A DNA stretch of 64,000 bases from Casuarius casuarius (taxonomy: Eukaryota; Chordata; Aves; Casuariiformes; Casuariidae): positions 4,565,178 to 4,629,177 of the forward strand of contig PTFA01000031.1 in the NCBI GenBank assembly GCA_003342895.1. Reading direction: 5' to 3'. The translations under genes and the position numbers were made by a program. The notes beneath the pieces are model-generated. The model was not told the origin of the DNA. It made no database searches and saw only the letters and a list, made by a program, of their open reading frames with translations. The first letter of the stretch is position 1. Each line of letters begins with the position of its first letter. Below, piece by piece: positions 22,889-37,262 of this stretch.

Positions 22889-25800
22889 TGTGCGCTCCCA
22901 GGCATGGCCAGCATTGAGAGGTTGAAGCAGTTCCCTGCCCCCATGAGAGAAGCACCTCTGACACCCTGCAAAGGTGCTCACACAGGGCTGTCCCCAGCCC
23001 GCCAGCAGCGAGGTCAGAAGATGGAGATGAAAATGGCCAACATCCATTGCTGTTGCAATTGTTCTGTTGGCTTCAGACTGGAGCATCTGATATGGCAGTG
23101 CTGAGTCACAGCAACGTTTAATCTCATGTTGCCACACATTATGAAACAAGCCTGATCCGTTGTTATAATGTTGATAATTCTAGATGGATTTCAGTAGAAG
23201 TGAAGGAGATAGATGCTCAGAGTCACTGCAGTCTTAACACTGGAGTAGAAGTCAAAATGAGGATGATAACTGTCCAACAACTATTGCAAGGCTCTAATAC
23301 CACCGTAAGTCTGCGTATATCATGTAGCTCTTTTTCTCTTTTTAATCCGATAAATGATCTTTACTGATTTTTTTTAAAAGTACTCCCCCCACCTTTCGAA
23401 AATCCACTAGCTTCTCTGACTTTTACCAGAAGAAGAATGAGAAGAGAGGCCAAAAAAACCCTAGGCAACTCACTGCTGAGTTTTGAATTCGACATTCAGA
23501 ACAACAAATATGGCCAAACGATCTCTGCTTTACTGTTAGTCATTTGCACTAACCTGCAATTAAAAGGCTCAGTATTTGTTCTCATCTCTTTCTGAAATTA
23601 CATTTTCCAGTTCCTAGGCCCTGGCCTCAGGCAGTGGATTTTTGAAGCAATCATGCCTTGATAATTAATGTTTAAAGATGAATGTTGCAACTTTTAACAC
23701 AGTGTGTCGCCGAGTAAACATCCAGCAGTCCCTTGCAATGAAAAAGAAAGATAAAAAACTACAAGGCTTTTACTGGAAACTGTAGGTCTTGCAGACATTA
23801 TCTACAGAGCTCCCAGCTGAAATGTTTGATTACCCCTTCCTATATGTTCGTGGATGTGGGATACTGCTGTGCTTAAAAAAAGCCGAAGAAAATAAATACC
23901 ACATCTAATCTGTCAGTCCTTTGTGCCACTGACTCACCACCCCAGAAGGCTTGCTGGGAACGATTAGCTCATACCAAGAGGGAGGAGACAAAACTTTGAC
24001 AAATGATCTCTAGTAATAACACAATCAATTGCCATTTTGGATTTTTGTGAAAGGGCTGGAGGAGGCAGGGGAGAGGGAAGATGGAAGGGTTGAAAATGGA
24101 AGAGCAGGAAGAAGAGCATGGTCAGAAGGTCCCTTTCTCCCTCCTGTCCCTTTTTTTGTCCCCAGCCTGCATTTTCTTTGTAGATGTCACAGCTTCCTTC
24201 CTTTTGTTACTAACCCCCCCTTGGCTGTACCTGTGATCTTGACCTCTCTTTCATGGGGCTTGTGTGTGATGCTGAATGTTCCTCAACTGCGTATCTGACT
24301 TCCTTCTGGCTGCACTTTTTGATGCTCAAGAAATTAAAGCACTGTATCATCCCTTTCCAAAAGAAATCTGTAGCACCAGCAACAGCAAGTGGGAAGATCT
24401 GCAATTTTAGCATTTCAGAGAGGGTAATGGGTGGTCAGGATTGAGATTGCCTGCTTATTTTAGGCATCTGACTTGGGCATTGCAATCCTGATTCAGCCCT
24501 TTAGGCAGCCACACCTCGTACCTAACATTTCCCAATCAGTTGGTGCGAGGCAGCTGCCTGTTCACCTGAGACTCCTGAGCCAGGCGATGAAGAGTGGAAA
24601 AGTGCTCATGCTGTCTTGCATGTGGTTTCTGTAAGCAGGGATGAGGAGGGTCACAATGTGCCCATGAGAGGGGGCTAGATGTACCAGGGATCCCATATTG
24701 CATTTCCTGGTTCTCTCTAGGTATGTCCCCTTCCTCTCTGATCTCCATCTGACCTCTGAGTGCTGTTTTACCTATGCTGGGGCCTTTCCTGGTCCAGCAG
24801 GAGCCAGTGGCAAAATTCTCCAGCCAGATTAGTTGGAGCACAAACAGAATTCTACTTTGGGCTAGTTTTCCTCGTTTTTTGTTCTTTCCTACCTTCCAGA
24901 AAAGAGAAGGAAATTCCTGATCTGACACACGACTGGCAGGTCTGCAAACCAAGTTCAGAGCAGGTGCTTTGGGCTTTGCTACTCATTGATGGTTTTTCTG
25001 CTCAAAATAAACCAAAATCCAAAGAGCTCCTGGAAGAGCTCCACATATCTGATTCTGCAATTAAGTGTGAAAACGGAACCTCCCAAATAATCTTGCCTTT
25101 CTGGAAGTGAAGTTCAGGCTCTAAGAAAGATTAGTAAGAGAAACATTCAGCACTAGTCATACTCATTTGGGTAATAGGCAAGTTTCTGCCTGTGCTCACT
25201 TCTAGTATTCATTATGAGTGTGTACTAGTGACTTCCTAAGCAGCAATCCCAGCTGAATAATAAATGAAGTGTTGCCTTCTGCTTTAATAATTTCCTGTTC
25301 TTTTAGCATCGTTTATATACCATCAACAGCGTGCTGTTAACTGGGTGCCCAGTGCTTGGTCATTTTACTATCTGTTGCTGTAGTTAGCTGCCCTCATTCC
25401 TGATACTAAAAGGATTAAGCTAGCTTTTACATGTTTTTGCTTTTGTGCTGCAGTGATTTTGAATCTTTTCTTGGTTTATGAACCCCCTTAAAAGTTTTCC
25501 AGTAAAGGTGCAGATGTATTTGTGCTAAATTTAAGCCTGCTTAGAATAGCTCGCTTTTCTCTGTTGCTTTTCCCTTAAAAAACAGTGGTCCACAGAGCAC
25601 TACTGCAGGATACAGGATGCTTTGGTTATGTTTCAAGTTAAACATGACACAAATCGTTTGACATTTTGCTGAACTGAAGTCTTACTGGGTCCCATGAAAT
25701 GGAAAATGATCTGCGAGTAAAAACAGTGTGTTTTTCAAGAAGTGCTTAATCCTAAACAGATCGTGCAAATAGAATGTAATAGAGAATCTAGTGCAGTTAA

Positions 25801-26188
25801 TGAAAAGATTTTGTTTGACCTCAGTGGGCTTTCAAACAGGCCAAGAACATATGCTTGCCATTGCTAACAGCATTCATTTAGTAGGGTTTCCCTTACCAGA
25901 TTGGGAATTTGTTTTCCTTCTCTGTTGTTTGTGTAGAAAGACTGAAACCTCTCAAGGAGATCATGTGTGAGCCACTGTGTTTAGAAGTGTGGAGTGCTTT
26001 TGAATAGAAGATCTCTGTGTTCAGCCATTTAGCTTTGGTCAAGAGAAACACCATCACCAGGCTTTCTAGCTGCTGCCCTGGAAGAGGGCGTGTTAGTCTC
26101 CAGCACACCCTGTCTTCCTGGAGCAAGAGCCTGCAAAGGAATCAACGTCAGCAAACAAAAAGCAGCCGTTTCACATGCACGCTCACAT

Positions 26189-26206
26189 TGTGTGTGTGTG
26201 TATGTG
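26189..26206 (+). repeat. TG microsatellite
   Basis: A short TG run grading into TATGTGCATG; non-coding. Confidence 0.8.
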
Positions 26207-27481
26207 CATGCCAGTGAGCGTGTATATTAATCCTTTCTAAGTTTATATGTCTAAGGTGGCAAGTGTTTACCTTTCCTTTTCTCCTAGGCTCCACTCCCAT
26301 CTTCTCGAAATCCTGTCCCCAGATTTAACACGTCATTCTTACACTTACATTCTTACACTGCCTACTTTGAAGTCTATGGACTTGGATTGGGCAGACTCCC
26401 AACAGCTTCATCTTTGGATTAGATGTGCACTGGTACATTTTATCTAGAGGACACTTTGAAAGACATGCGACTGTTGACTTCTAAGGCCATTTCATAAGGT
26501 CCAGGGTTTGTAAAGAAGCAAGCAAAGACACAGAGCTATTTGCTCAGGGGCACGGTTGCCTAAGTATCAGAAATGAGAGTAAAATCTAGGGGTCTGGCCT
26601 TCTACTTCCACCAGAGCAAAACAAATTTACAGTCTTTCTTTTTGTTTTGTCTCTTCCTCTTTCTATTCCCTACATCTTCATTGTTGGAGGTAAAATGGCC
26701 AATGTGATTTATGATCCTTTTCTTGTGCTGAAACCAACAACGAGTGCTGTAGGTTTTTCTGAAGGAAAACCTTTCTCTCAAGGTGCCATGTGCTACAATT
26801 TTCTCTCTGGGAGCATGGGGTGGGGAAAACAAAAGTTCCAACAGTGACCCTTTTGCTATGTAACCTTTCCTTAAAATGCCAGCAACTGAGTTCCCACAAA
26901 GGCAAACAACAAATATTGAAAGAGGAATGTGAAGGACATTATGAAAGGGTAAAGCAAGAAAAGGGATCTGCTCAGACAAGTTTCTCAGGAAAGGTGATGT
27001 AATATGTACTGTAGAAAATACTAGCAGTTGACATAACTTACTCTCTAAGTAGCTGTTGCTGCCAGCAAACTGGGAGAAGCAAAACCTACAGGCAGGAATA
27101 CAGTTGAGTAGATTGTTTTCTCCGGTAGAAATACAGTAGATATAAACCTTGTTTTCAAAAGATGTCATTAAGGTTTAAATGAATAGTATCCTATTAATTA
27201 AGGCAGAAAAAACAGTGGATGAAAGTCTCATTTCTCTTGGGACCATTTATGGTGATTATTGTAACGTTAAATCTTACGCTTTGGGAGTACTCAAAAGGTT
27301 GCTGTTGAGATACCATGGTACACAGTTCTGTTACAAGCTTGCAGGGCTGTTCCTGTTTTAGCAAGGACTGAACAAACATTTTAAGAGCTATCTTGAAAAT
27401 TACCTGGTTTTGTATTGCGTACTCTCACAGATTTAAGCCTGCTTTCCTAAGGGAAAAAGATTGAAATGACTGTTCTCCATG

Positions 27482-27529
27482 GGTGTGCATGTGTGTGTGA
27501 GTGTGTACACAGCCATGTGTATATGTGGG
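27482..27529 (+). repeat. Imperfect GT/GTAT microsatellite
   Basis: An imperfect purine-pyrimidine alternation of GT, GTGC and GTAT units. On the - strand it creates a run of His and Thr codons in a spurious frame. Confidence 0.75.
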
Positions 27530-27736
27530 TTTGGAACCTCCTTGCCTACTATAACCAGATGTGACAGAGAGGCACAGGGTCTTCAAGATAACTGAAAATA
27601 TTACAAATTTTGTGGGAGTAGGTGACTGGATAATGCAGAGGGTCCCTCCTGGTCTTCTGCGTAGGGGAGAGGCTGCAGGGAGCTGTGCTCTCAGTTGACC
27701 ATGGAGAACCCATGAGGCCCAAATCTGGAGAATCAC

Positions 27737-27754
27737 TTTTTTTTTTTTTTTTTT
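27737..27754 (+). repeat. T18 homopolymer
   Basis: Eighteen thymines in a row. Seen from the - strand this is an A18 tract, but I see no poly(A) signal or gene copy next to it, so a retroposed mRNA is not supported. Confidence 0.85.
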
Positions 27755-30594
27755 ATTCCATTCCTCACAGAGCCTGTGATTTAATCTTGGCTGCAAGATT
27801 AAATGTTTTGTCTTCAAAAACATTAGCTCCTGTACTGTGTTCCTTCTGCAACATGTACAGCAAAATGCTGTATGTACAGAAATGGATAAACACAGGCTGC
27901 CATTAGAAGAATGAACGTATTTTATTCAGGTAAGCTAGTTCATAAAAAGTGGATGAACCGGCAAACAGGAAGTCACAGCAGGAGCGCTACTGTAGATTTA
28001 TTCTCTACTGCAAACACAGGAAGTGTTGTACAGGAGAAATGTCTATTATGAAAATTGTATTTAGTTCTAGAACTGAAATACATTGTTATTTACTTTTCAC
28101 AAATATAGCTGTCGTTGTTCAGACAGCTGGTAGACATGGTTCCATGCAAAAGAGTGTATGATTATTTTCATAAAGATGTTGTGAATGAACTCACCTTGAG
28201 GTTGGACAAAGCTGCAGGAGATCATTATGTAGCCAGCTTCCTAATGTTTTTGATGGGATTACTGCCGTGTCAAAATGTCATGTGCTAATTTCATGCTTTA
28301 CTGTAAATTGATTAAAAGTAAAATACAGGCAGTAGGACTGACAGTACTACATGTTGTCTTGGAGTGGGAAGGCAAGTGGCTCTGCTGAATCCTTAAGAAT
28401 TGTTTGAAAATTCTTTATTTCCCTCAGTACCTACCCCGTCCTTTGCCTCTTTCCTTTCGGTCTAGGTGAAGTCTGGATAAGAGCTCTCACAACAGCTTTT
28501 TAGTTGGATTGAGGCTACCAAGTGATAGCAACCTTGAACTGTTTTACAGGAATGGCATCAAAAAGCTTGTTGTTACACCAGGTTGCTGTACAGGACAAAT
28601 AACATTCCCAGCTTTCATCAGCTGCCTAAAAATTAAGCTTCAAGCTGAATATGCTAAGTTAGGTCTCAGAAGTCTGCTTCTACTGCATAACTGAGTTTAA
28701 AACGGTTATAACTATAGTCATCAACCTATCATAAAATTATTTTAAATCAGACCAGGAAAAAAATCACTAGAGTATGGTGCCTTGTAGCTGACACTCATAT
28801 TGCCAATTCTCTCCCTGTTGCACTGAAGCTACAGATGATGGGGGGTCTTGCTAGGACACCTTCACACTGTGTTGACATTGGGTTGCATTTCCTGAAATCC
28901 CTCAGTTACAGCATTGCTGAGGTCAGAAAAGTGCAGTGGATCATTGGAAAAGCCCTGCCCACTGCCAGAAAAAATCTTGTTTCTTGGCCATGACAAAATC
29001 TCAAGACTTCTTTGTGCAACTTCAATTTACATCATAAACTAGGAAGCGCAGAAAACTTCTCTGAAGCTAGCCAGTTACTTAAGAGAATAAAGTGGCACTC
29101 TAGTTTTTTTACTGGGGAAGAAAAACAAAGATCAGAAGGAGATACTGCCTATCAGAGTGAAAAGTCACACACACATATGCACCCCTTTCCCATTCCCACA
29201 TTACCCCCATGCATATTCATGCTTCTTTCTATAAAAGCCCAGTTGTAGCTCGAGAAGTTCATGTTGAAAACAAAGCGATCTAAAATGCTCGTGATATATT
29301 TCTTCTTTAAGAGCCTGAGTACAGTTGCTAAAAGTCTGAGAATAGTTGCTACTCTCATTTGAATTTCTTCTGCTCCCTGCCCCCAAACAAGGTGACATTT
29401 TTAGCTTCAAATTGTATAGCAGGAAGCACGTTAAACATCAAGACTGCGAGAAATGGGAAACAACATGATGGGGTTGCAGCTCTAAGGGTTGCAGACAGCA
29501 CACTTCTTTGTATTAAAATTCAGCCACTTTTTTTGGTCTAAAGCAGGAATGGTCCATCAAAAAGCTACCCGAAATCCATTTTCCGGGTGATGGAATGCAC
29601 GCCTGCCTAGTTTGCTTCCTATTAGGTTATTAACACTTTCTGCATCTGTAACTGCTGATTATTGAAGGAAGGGCTTCTCTTCCTACCAGAACCCTGGGAC
29701 TAATTAAAACATTGCCATTAATGTTTAATGAGCAAGTTGTTACTGACACCAGTAAACCCACTTAAACTGTCAGTCCTGTAAAGCACAAATGGCACATTCT
29801 GAATCACAGCTAATAAGCTGATTTGAGGAGAAATGCAGTCAATGGAGCACAGCTTGTTGCCTAAGTTAAAAATGAGTGGGTGCTTTCTTCTTACTTTCCC
29901 CACCAGTCTGTGATACTACATATGCAAGCTAGTATTCATCTCTCAGCAAGGCACCCAGACCTTGTAGGGCCAGTTCTTTCTTCCAGTAAGACCTTTGCAT
30001 CATAAAAAAGCCCAGACAAAACATCCCCAGGGGAAGATCCCGTGCTTGTAGGAACTTCCGAACCAGGCTGTAGCACCGCTGCTAGCCCAACTCCTTGTTC
30101 TGGGCCCAGGATAGTGGCCTGGTAGGAAGGAGTGGCTGGAGCTAATGGGTCAGAAAATAGAGGGCAGGAAAAGAGAAAATTTTGTTCCTGTTCTGTGCCA
30201 TCCTTGGGCAGAGGAGCAGATCTGATAAGTCTTACCTCTGTGTGTCTATTAGCCAATTCTGCTATCTTGCTGATTGTACATCTGCACAGTAAGCTATCTG
30301 ATCCTGTTGTCTCTGGTACCAAGTTATACTTTACTTAAAGTGATTGAATTTACACTGAAAAAGTGTTACATGAGGGGAGTATGGTTGAGAGACTATGGGT
30401 TCTCACTGCTAATATTATAAAGGTTAAAATAAAATTATTTCAGGCCCTTTCACAGTGGATTTACAGAGGGAATGATAAGAGAAGTGAGTAGTGCCTTTTA
30501 TTCCAAATATACTTTGTATAACTCAGATTAAATACACATCTGAACACCGTCACTTTGAGGTACATTCCTAATCTGGTTTTTGCTTTTGCTTGTA

Positions 30595-30640
30595 GTGGTA
30601 TAAATCAAGAGTAACTCTGCTGAAGTCAGCAAAGTCATTA
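30595..30640. repeat. Ancient amniote interspersed-repeat relic
   Basis: The pattern TATAAATCAAGAGTAACTCT then GCTGAAGTCAGCAAAG matches a widespread bird/reptile repeat signature (AAATCAGGAGTAACTCC, then ACTGAAGTCA, as I recall it). Family unnamed; recognition is by eye. Confidence 0.45.
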
Positions 30641-33587
30641 CCTTAAACAAAACTCAAAAAAGAGAACAGGTCTTGCTTTCCATCTCTACAACAAGTCCCG
30701 TTCAATTCAGTACAAATACAGCAAGCTCTTAAGTGCACTGCAAGAACAGAGCCAACTGGTAAATCTGTGCCCCAAATTCAGTACAGTTCTCAAGCTAAAT
30801 TTTCATCTGAGTAAACTTGAACACTGTAGCACTAAATCTCCTTTTCCTGCAGTGTTATCTAGTTTCTTTTCCCCACAAGGAATTATATCTTCCTTTTTGT
30901 AAACAGAGGCCACATGGTTTGACTTCTGAGGAAAAACCTCGAAGACCATGGCTTATATATATTAAAAAAAAAAAAAACTCAAAAACAATAACCCACAAAC
31001 TTCTGTTCTGAAGTTAAGTGCAGTTTTGAGGGCTATCAGCATTTTTTATTCCCTACCAGTTTTCTGTATACTGGAAAAACACGGCCTTAAAGGGGCAAGA
31101 CAACTTTAGTCATTAAAAAAAAGTTAGTTAGTAAAGTCATTTTTCCATTGAGAAGGTGGCTTGTCATACATTAGTGAAATGAATTAGTCACACAGCACAC
31201 CTTTCACCACCTCAAAAGACCTGGGTTATTGGCTAAACTTTTCTGTGTTTAACAGGAGCAGCTCTGCATGTTCCTCCAGTATGAGGAATATACACTTCTT
31301 TTTGTGTGTACATGGCTATCACTTTATGTGCATACACTGCTATCACTCCACAGTTTCTGATTATGTTTTATTCTTATGCAGTCATAAATCACTCACAAAT
31401 CAGTCCTTGACTGAAAACTAACCAGACCAGTTCATGTTTCTGGAGTGAGCTATTCGATTCGCACCGCTCTCCAGATTAAAACGTTTCTTGTTGTGATATG
31501 AAAAGAGTCCAGCTACGTGGTGTTCAACAGGGAAAGGTGACGTCATGCCATTTTAGGAGTTGTGTGCTTGGGGAAGGGAGGAAGACAGCACGGCGAGGAA
31601 GGAAAGGCCCATTTGAATACATTTGCTCTTGACCCACTCAACAGAACAAGGTGAGCTGAGCAATAGCTACCCCATTCACTCTGTGCCAGTGAGGAAGAGA
31701 GGCTCCTCGCTGTTTTGGAATTTCCTTTCAATCGGGAATAGCAAATTTTAGAGATGCAAGAGGTGCTCTCCAACACCTTGCAGCACTGGAGGGTCACCCC
31801 AACAAATGCACAGAGTTTGCAGTGGGAAGGAACAAAATGCGTGTGGAGTCAGGATGGGCATCCTTACATCTAGCAAATTAATAGGAGCAAAGCAGGAGGT
31901 CAAGAACTATGTATTGTTTCCACTTCAGTCACTACAAGTAATGTTCCCATCCCTTTTGTGTAAGGGAGGGAGGGTTGTGACACAACTAATAAATATACTT
32001 GAAGTATCACCTGATGACTTCCGTTTTGTGCCAGTGGCACTGGGACCTCGGGAGGGATGCCGAGAACTATCATGAAAGGACTTGTCATGTGCCAAAGCAA
32101 ACTAGAGAAATGTGGATGCCTGAATTTTATGACTCTTTTTTTCAGCGCAGCCTGTTGAGGCTGTGGTGGTTTCTGGGATTATAAACATGTTTTTCAGACT
32201 GATTCACCAAGTCATTCTCCTGCGTAGGATGAAAATAAGCATGTGAAGGGGTGCTCAGGGCCAGGAGCTTTGCAATCCCATTTGCTGCTTCAAGCTGCAA
32301 CACTTACTTCTGGGCATAGACAAGAGTCCCAAACTCTGGGGCTGCACTGTGATCACACTGGGGGGAAAAACATGCTAAGAAGTGGCCGATGTGGACTTAA
32401 TGCAGTGTTGAGCAATAGAAAAAGTTAGAAGCCTTGTTAAGTGCAAGGCTTAACACTGCATTTCTCAGGACTTCACCTTCTTGGAGCAGTTTCCCATCAA
32501 CAAGAATAGGAAGATGGCAAGGCAAGTTGGTAATTTTTTTTTTAAGTGTATTTAGCAAAAGGGCAGGATAGAGGAGGTTGAAGCTTTCATTTAACTCTGT
32601 AATGCTAAGACGAGGTCAAGCGAAGGTGCAGTACTTTCAAACCGTACCTGGCACACTAAGACAACCGTAACAAGCAAGACGCAAAAGTGCAACTGCAGCT
32701 GTGATGTAGAAGTGGCAAGTTTGTGCCTCTGCCGTACTGAAAATACAGAATCTTGTCAAGTTGTGAAAGTGGCATTTTTTCGTACTCTGCAGCAGACAAC
32801 CCAATTATCAGACAATAATCGCTTCATCTTTTGAGGCTGCCCTTAGAAGTGGAGAAGGAGTTCTTTTAACATCTTGCACTATTCTGCCTCTGGTTCTAAT
32901 AGTGTAAGTGTGTGCAGCTGGAAAGCTCTATGCTAAATTGCCTGGTTTCTTTAATGTAGACCTCAGAGAAGCACCGCTAGGGTTAATGTTGTTTTGCCCA
33001 AGCACATACAAGTGTATTGCAGAAGGCACTATGCAAATAATGTTCACAGAGTTTATAATTTCCTGTTGAAACAGCAAAGAAAAGAAGGTCATTGATTTAA
33101 ACCAGAGAATACAAATGATTTCCTGCCCACAAAGCTGCCAAATGCTTGGAGTTACTGATTTTTTTCCTCCCTGCTGCTAACCAAACACTTCTGGTCCTGT
33201 CATGGGCATCATCAGCTTATTGACTAAGTAAACATAACCCATTAAGCTGAAAATTTTTAAAATAATAGAAAATTATAGTGGCTATAGTAACAAAACATCT
33301 ACACTCCAAAAAAAAAAACCAACCAAAAAGCAGGGGGAAAACAATTCCTGATGTTAATTAACTTTTATGTAGATTCAAGTTTCTGGAATTTGGGTTTGTA
33401 TCCAAAAGAGAGAGAAAGGAACAAACTGAAAGAAGACTGAAAAAACCACTTTCCTAAAGATGCCAAAAAAGGGGAGGATGCAGAAGAAATGGATACTTGA
33501 AATTTTGAGATCCCGAGAAAAACAAATACTGCAAAATAGAGATTGAAAGGGTAAAAAGATGTGACAGCAGCGTGGTAAAGGCATGTG

Positions 33588-33608
33588 TTTATTTATTTAT
33601 TTATTTTT
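33588..33608 (+). repeat. (TTTA)n microsatellite
   Basis: About five TTTA/ATTT units followed by a T run; non-coding. Confidence 0.85.
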
Positions 33609-34649
33609 AGCAGCAGGAGGTCTCTGCTGTTGTCTGAATAATTTTTTTCGAGCCAGTGCTGAGCACAGCTGATGCCTGGCCTTGGAACATGTCATTTTGA
33701 AGATCGCACGTACGGTATTAATAAATGTAGAACAATACTTGCTGTCAAGTTGGTTACAAGGCAGTAGTTCACTGATGGGGGTCTGACAATGTCAAAAAGC
33801 ATTAGACCAGAGCCAGCAAATGCTTTATATGCCACAGCTGAACCCAAAATATGAATTGATGCCCTGGATCTGACTTTAAGGCATCTGTCTGCTCTAGAGA
33901 GTGCATCTTTGTTTGAAGAAGCAGGGAAACAAGTTGCTTTTCTCTCCTCCTCCAACCATCTGCCATAGCTCTGAAGGCAAGGAGCAAGACGTGGCAGAAC
34001 AAATTGCAGCACAGTGTAAGCAGATAGAGATGCCTTGCTGATGGAAAAGTCTTCAAAAGTAGGAGAAGACATTCAGAACGTGCTCAGAAGAAACTTCTCC
34101 TCCAGAGGAGTGTGGCCTCGCTGGCAGAAGGCCAGTCCAGAGGAGGTGGCCCCAACAGGGGACCTCTGCCAGCTGGGACACCTGGGACGGGGCTTCCTTT
34201 CCCCAGCTCTCTGTTGTAGATGAGGCTGCCGGCTTCCCTTGTGGAGAGCCTCACGACCCAGTGTCGAAAAACTGTATGGGAGCTAGCTATTAGAGAAGAG
34301 GCCCTGGGAGGAAGTAAACAAGCAGATTACAAAGTGATGAAAAATAAGTGTATCAGCCTTCTCCGGTGACTTGCAAGAAGGTGTGACCGTTTCCTCCACC
34401 CCCTCACTCTCATGTCTGTTGTCTGAAGAATACTTTTAAGGCAGGTAGTCACAGATTATTAATGACCTGTTAACAGCTTCTTTAATTCTCTAATAAACAC
34501 CAACTGTGGCTTCTATAATTATTCTGCTAGTCGTACAACACACCCTATGCCTGGCTGCAAAGTACTTTTTTTTCTGGAACATGTTGTATCTCCTCACATG
34601 CATGTATCGCCCCAGGACAATTTCGTATCTAAGTGAAATGACATCTTAG

Positions 34650-34845
34650 GATGTCAGAGCATTTCGCAGCCATTAAATGTCACGATTTTCCAGCAAAGTA
34701 GGAACAAGGAAGTGTTTGGTCACTCATTTTTACACGTGTAAATTGAGACACCCAGAGTTTATGGTTTTAGCCACAGTGACACAGTGAGTCAGTCCCCAAG
34801 CAGCTTATGAAACCTGGGAGCACTGTCTTCCGCTTTGCCACACTT
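34650..34845 (-). repeat. MIR-like SINE relic
   Basis: The + strand holds TTTTTACACGTGTAAATTGA, then GACACCCAGAG, then CCACAGTGACACAGTGAGTC and AAACCTGGGAGC. This is the order of the conserved MIR core and tail read in reverse (TTTTACAGATGAGGAAACTGA, GGTCACACAG, AACCCAGG). It is old and diverged. Ends are approximate. Confidence 0.6.
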
Positions 34846-37173
34846 TGTCACAGGAACTGCAAAAGGCACAGGTAGATTGGAAATCACACAGAGCAGAGGC
34901 TTTTTCTATCTCAGCTGAAATCTCTGGCAGTAACATTTTATAAAAGTGATGGCATCTCTTTATCACCCTTCCTAATTCCCAGCAAGAGAGAGAGCCAAGT
35001 AGCACATCATGGGAAAAGAAAACAAAAACATATGGAAAAACTTGTCTCCTGCGGTCAAAGGCAATCTTTCCTGTGCAGTCTTCAATTTAGGGAGGTTGTG
35101 GATATGGATCCCTTCCAGTACCATTAACAGCAATGATTCCCAGCTAACTGGTTCCATTTTCTTTTCTAATAGAGCATAGAAACCTGTGTCTCATGAATGC
35201 TACGTTTGTCAAATTTCATTACATTTAGCCCTTGGTAATCTAGCATCTGATGAACAAACATTTACGACCCCACAAATAATTGAAGGTTATTGTAGGCACA
35301 AGTTTATGAGGAAGTAACAAATGTTATTAGCACTCCTGAAAGCTACTAGTGAGAGTGTCTTGAAAAGGCCATAAAGCAGCCTAATCTCCAGAGATCCCAG
35401 CACTTCTGTGAAATGCTGGTCCTGTAAAGGTACCGCCAGTGGAACATGCACAAATCATTTAATGTCTTGAAAAATCCATCAACAGTATGCAAAAGTGTGG
35501 TTTGTGCTTTTGTGCTTATCTCCGGGACTGCAGCACCTGATTGTCAGGCAAAGCCCCATGTGATAGCTCCATAGCACAGCCTCGTCTTTATATACCTCAA
35601 AGTGAACTTGCTGTAGGAAACAGCCCTGGAGGCTTGCTGAACCTTCCTAGACTGGGATGTTTTAGCCCAACAGAGACTGGTGCCGGCATATAGGGAATGG
35701 CCCTGGTCTCTGGAGACCAAGCTCTCAGGCTGGCACAGACTCCCTGTGAAGTGAGCCAGTGTTTTTCTGCCACAGTTCTGGAAAAAGAAAAAAAAAATGG
35801 TATCCCTGACTTCCCATGGAGTTCAGGGTTTCACAGCACACAGTGACAGGAGTTATAGAAGGAGCTAAGATTCAGTGAATACAATAAAAAGATCATTTAA
35901 ACCATTACAAAGGAGAGATTTTTCCCTCAATTTTTTCCCCACACATGTTCTGCAGAGGAAAATATGGATATGGAAAATATGGAAAATACGCAGTCAGCTG
36001 TTCTCTCAAATCCTCTTGCCTTGACTCATCTGTTGGAAGAGAAGCTGATTCACACCCAGCTGTCTTGTGAGCATCCAACATACCTTTTTATTTTTTCCTG
36101 CGAGGGGATGGATAAAGCAATAGCCATTCCTTAGACTGAGCTAAAGGTCTGACTCTAGATGCTGCATGTGCAAACCGCACCACTTCCGTCACCCTTTTGC
36201 TCTCCATCTTTGTGTCACACAGCTCAGTGCACAAGTTAACAAGTTGGGTCTGTCTGAATGGAAACCTTTAAGTGCTGTGAGAGGGTTTTTATTTTTTATT
36301 CCCTTTTTTAAGTGGCTCCCACCATAACTTTTTTTCTTTTTTCCCCTCAGAATAGGCTGTTTCTAGGTCAGAATCCCTTCTGGTCTTGTGCTGTTTTTGA
36401 TGTTCAACACTTATTAAAAAGTCAGAGGTATCTGAGGCTATTTTTTCCCCAGATCTTAATTTATATTGGCAGATTTAGCTGATACTGAACCAGTTCTGCT
36501 CATGTAGGCAGGAACCAAGTTCTGGAAACAATCCAGGTTTCCAAGTTGTTTGAAAGTAATTAGTTTTTCTCAAAGCCTTATATTTTTGGTGTTGCTCTGA
36601 TGTATTTCAAAGGGGCTTGACATTCAGAAGAAGGACAGGGTCAGTATTTTGTGAAGAGGAACTTCTAGTGGAGTGTGACGATGAGCACCTGAAATAAATT
36701 TACCACTTCTGAGCATCTTGGGGGGATTGAGGATAGCATTTTATATGGTTTTGCTTCTCAATAGGAAAACTGAGCAAGGTGTTTGTGGTGTGACAAAAAT
36801 TGATGCTGCTCTAATACTATGTAATAAATGGCATTACACCAACAGTATGTTTGGGCTTAGGGCTGCAAACCTTCCCCTCTCCCCCTGCTATTTTTTAAAA
36901 ACTTTGTAAATCAGACTCCAAGCTGATCACAACAGAGTGGATCACATCTTTTACTCCCTCACCTCAGGAAGCAGATGCATTACGAGGGAACAGGCATCAT
37001 AGGATGTACACTATGTTCCTGCCTTAAATATTTTTTTCCGGTGACAGCCTCCCCTGGCATTCAGTTCCTTTAGGCTGCTGTCTACTGCATGCCTATTTAA
37101 TGCACACATGTGGATCATATATTGAGGTTAATAAGACTACAGACAGGCGTCAGTCTTACCAGGACTGGAGTTC

Positions 37174-37262
37174 AAGACTGTAAACTTCCAGGCAGGGACT
37201 TTTGATGTAGCTATGTACAGGTCCTAGCCCAGTGATACCTGAGTATTTTTATGAACTTTTGT
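37174..37262 (+). repeat. L2/MIR-type 3' tail relic
   Basis: GACTGTAAACTTCCAGGCAG followed by GGACTTTTGATGTAG and GTCCTAGCCCAGTGATACCT resembles the old amniote tail that reads roughly TGTAAGCTCCTGGGGCAGGG then CCTAGCACAGTG. It is strongly diverged and the family is assigned by eye. Confidence 0.5.

Larger units (their letters stand above)
19441..34645. other. Non-coding stretch, probable COA1 5' intron
   Basis: I see no recognisable coding exon. The stretch contains a CTG/CAG-rich block (20,040-20,262), an AT palindrome (21,176-21,198), an ambiguous base (22,888), GT-rich microsatellites (26,189-26,206; 27,482-27,529), a T18 run (27,737-27,754), a relic at 30,595-30,640 and a TTTA microsatellite (33,588-33,608). 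The longest frame, 188 codons on the - strand at 26,602-27,168, shows no domain. Near 29,600-29,900 there are several ATTAA and TAAT homeobox-type cores in a smooth AT-rich block. That would fit a conserved non-coding element but is unproven. Confidence 0.55.

Noticed and set aside
26602..27168. 188-codon open frame on the - strand
   Set aside because: AT-rich stretch with no recognisable domain, no splice context and several competing frames on both strands; chance is the simplest explanation.
27737..27754. T18 run as the tail of a - strand retroposed gene
   Set aside because: No AATAAA on the - strand at the right distance and no gene-like sequence beside it.
29590..29900. Possible conserved enhancer with TAAT cores
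   Set aside because: It looks smooth and AT-rich, but conservation cannot be judged from one sequence.
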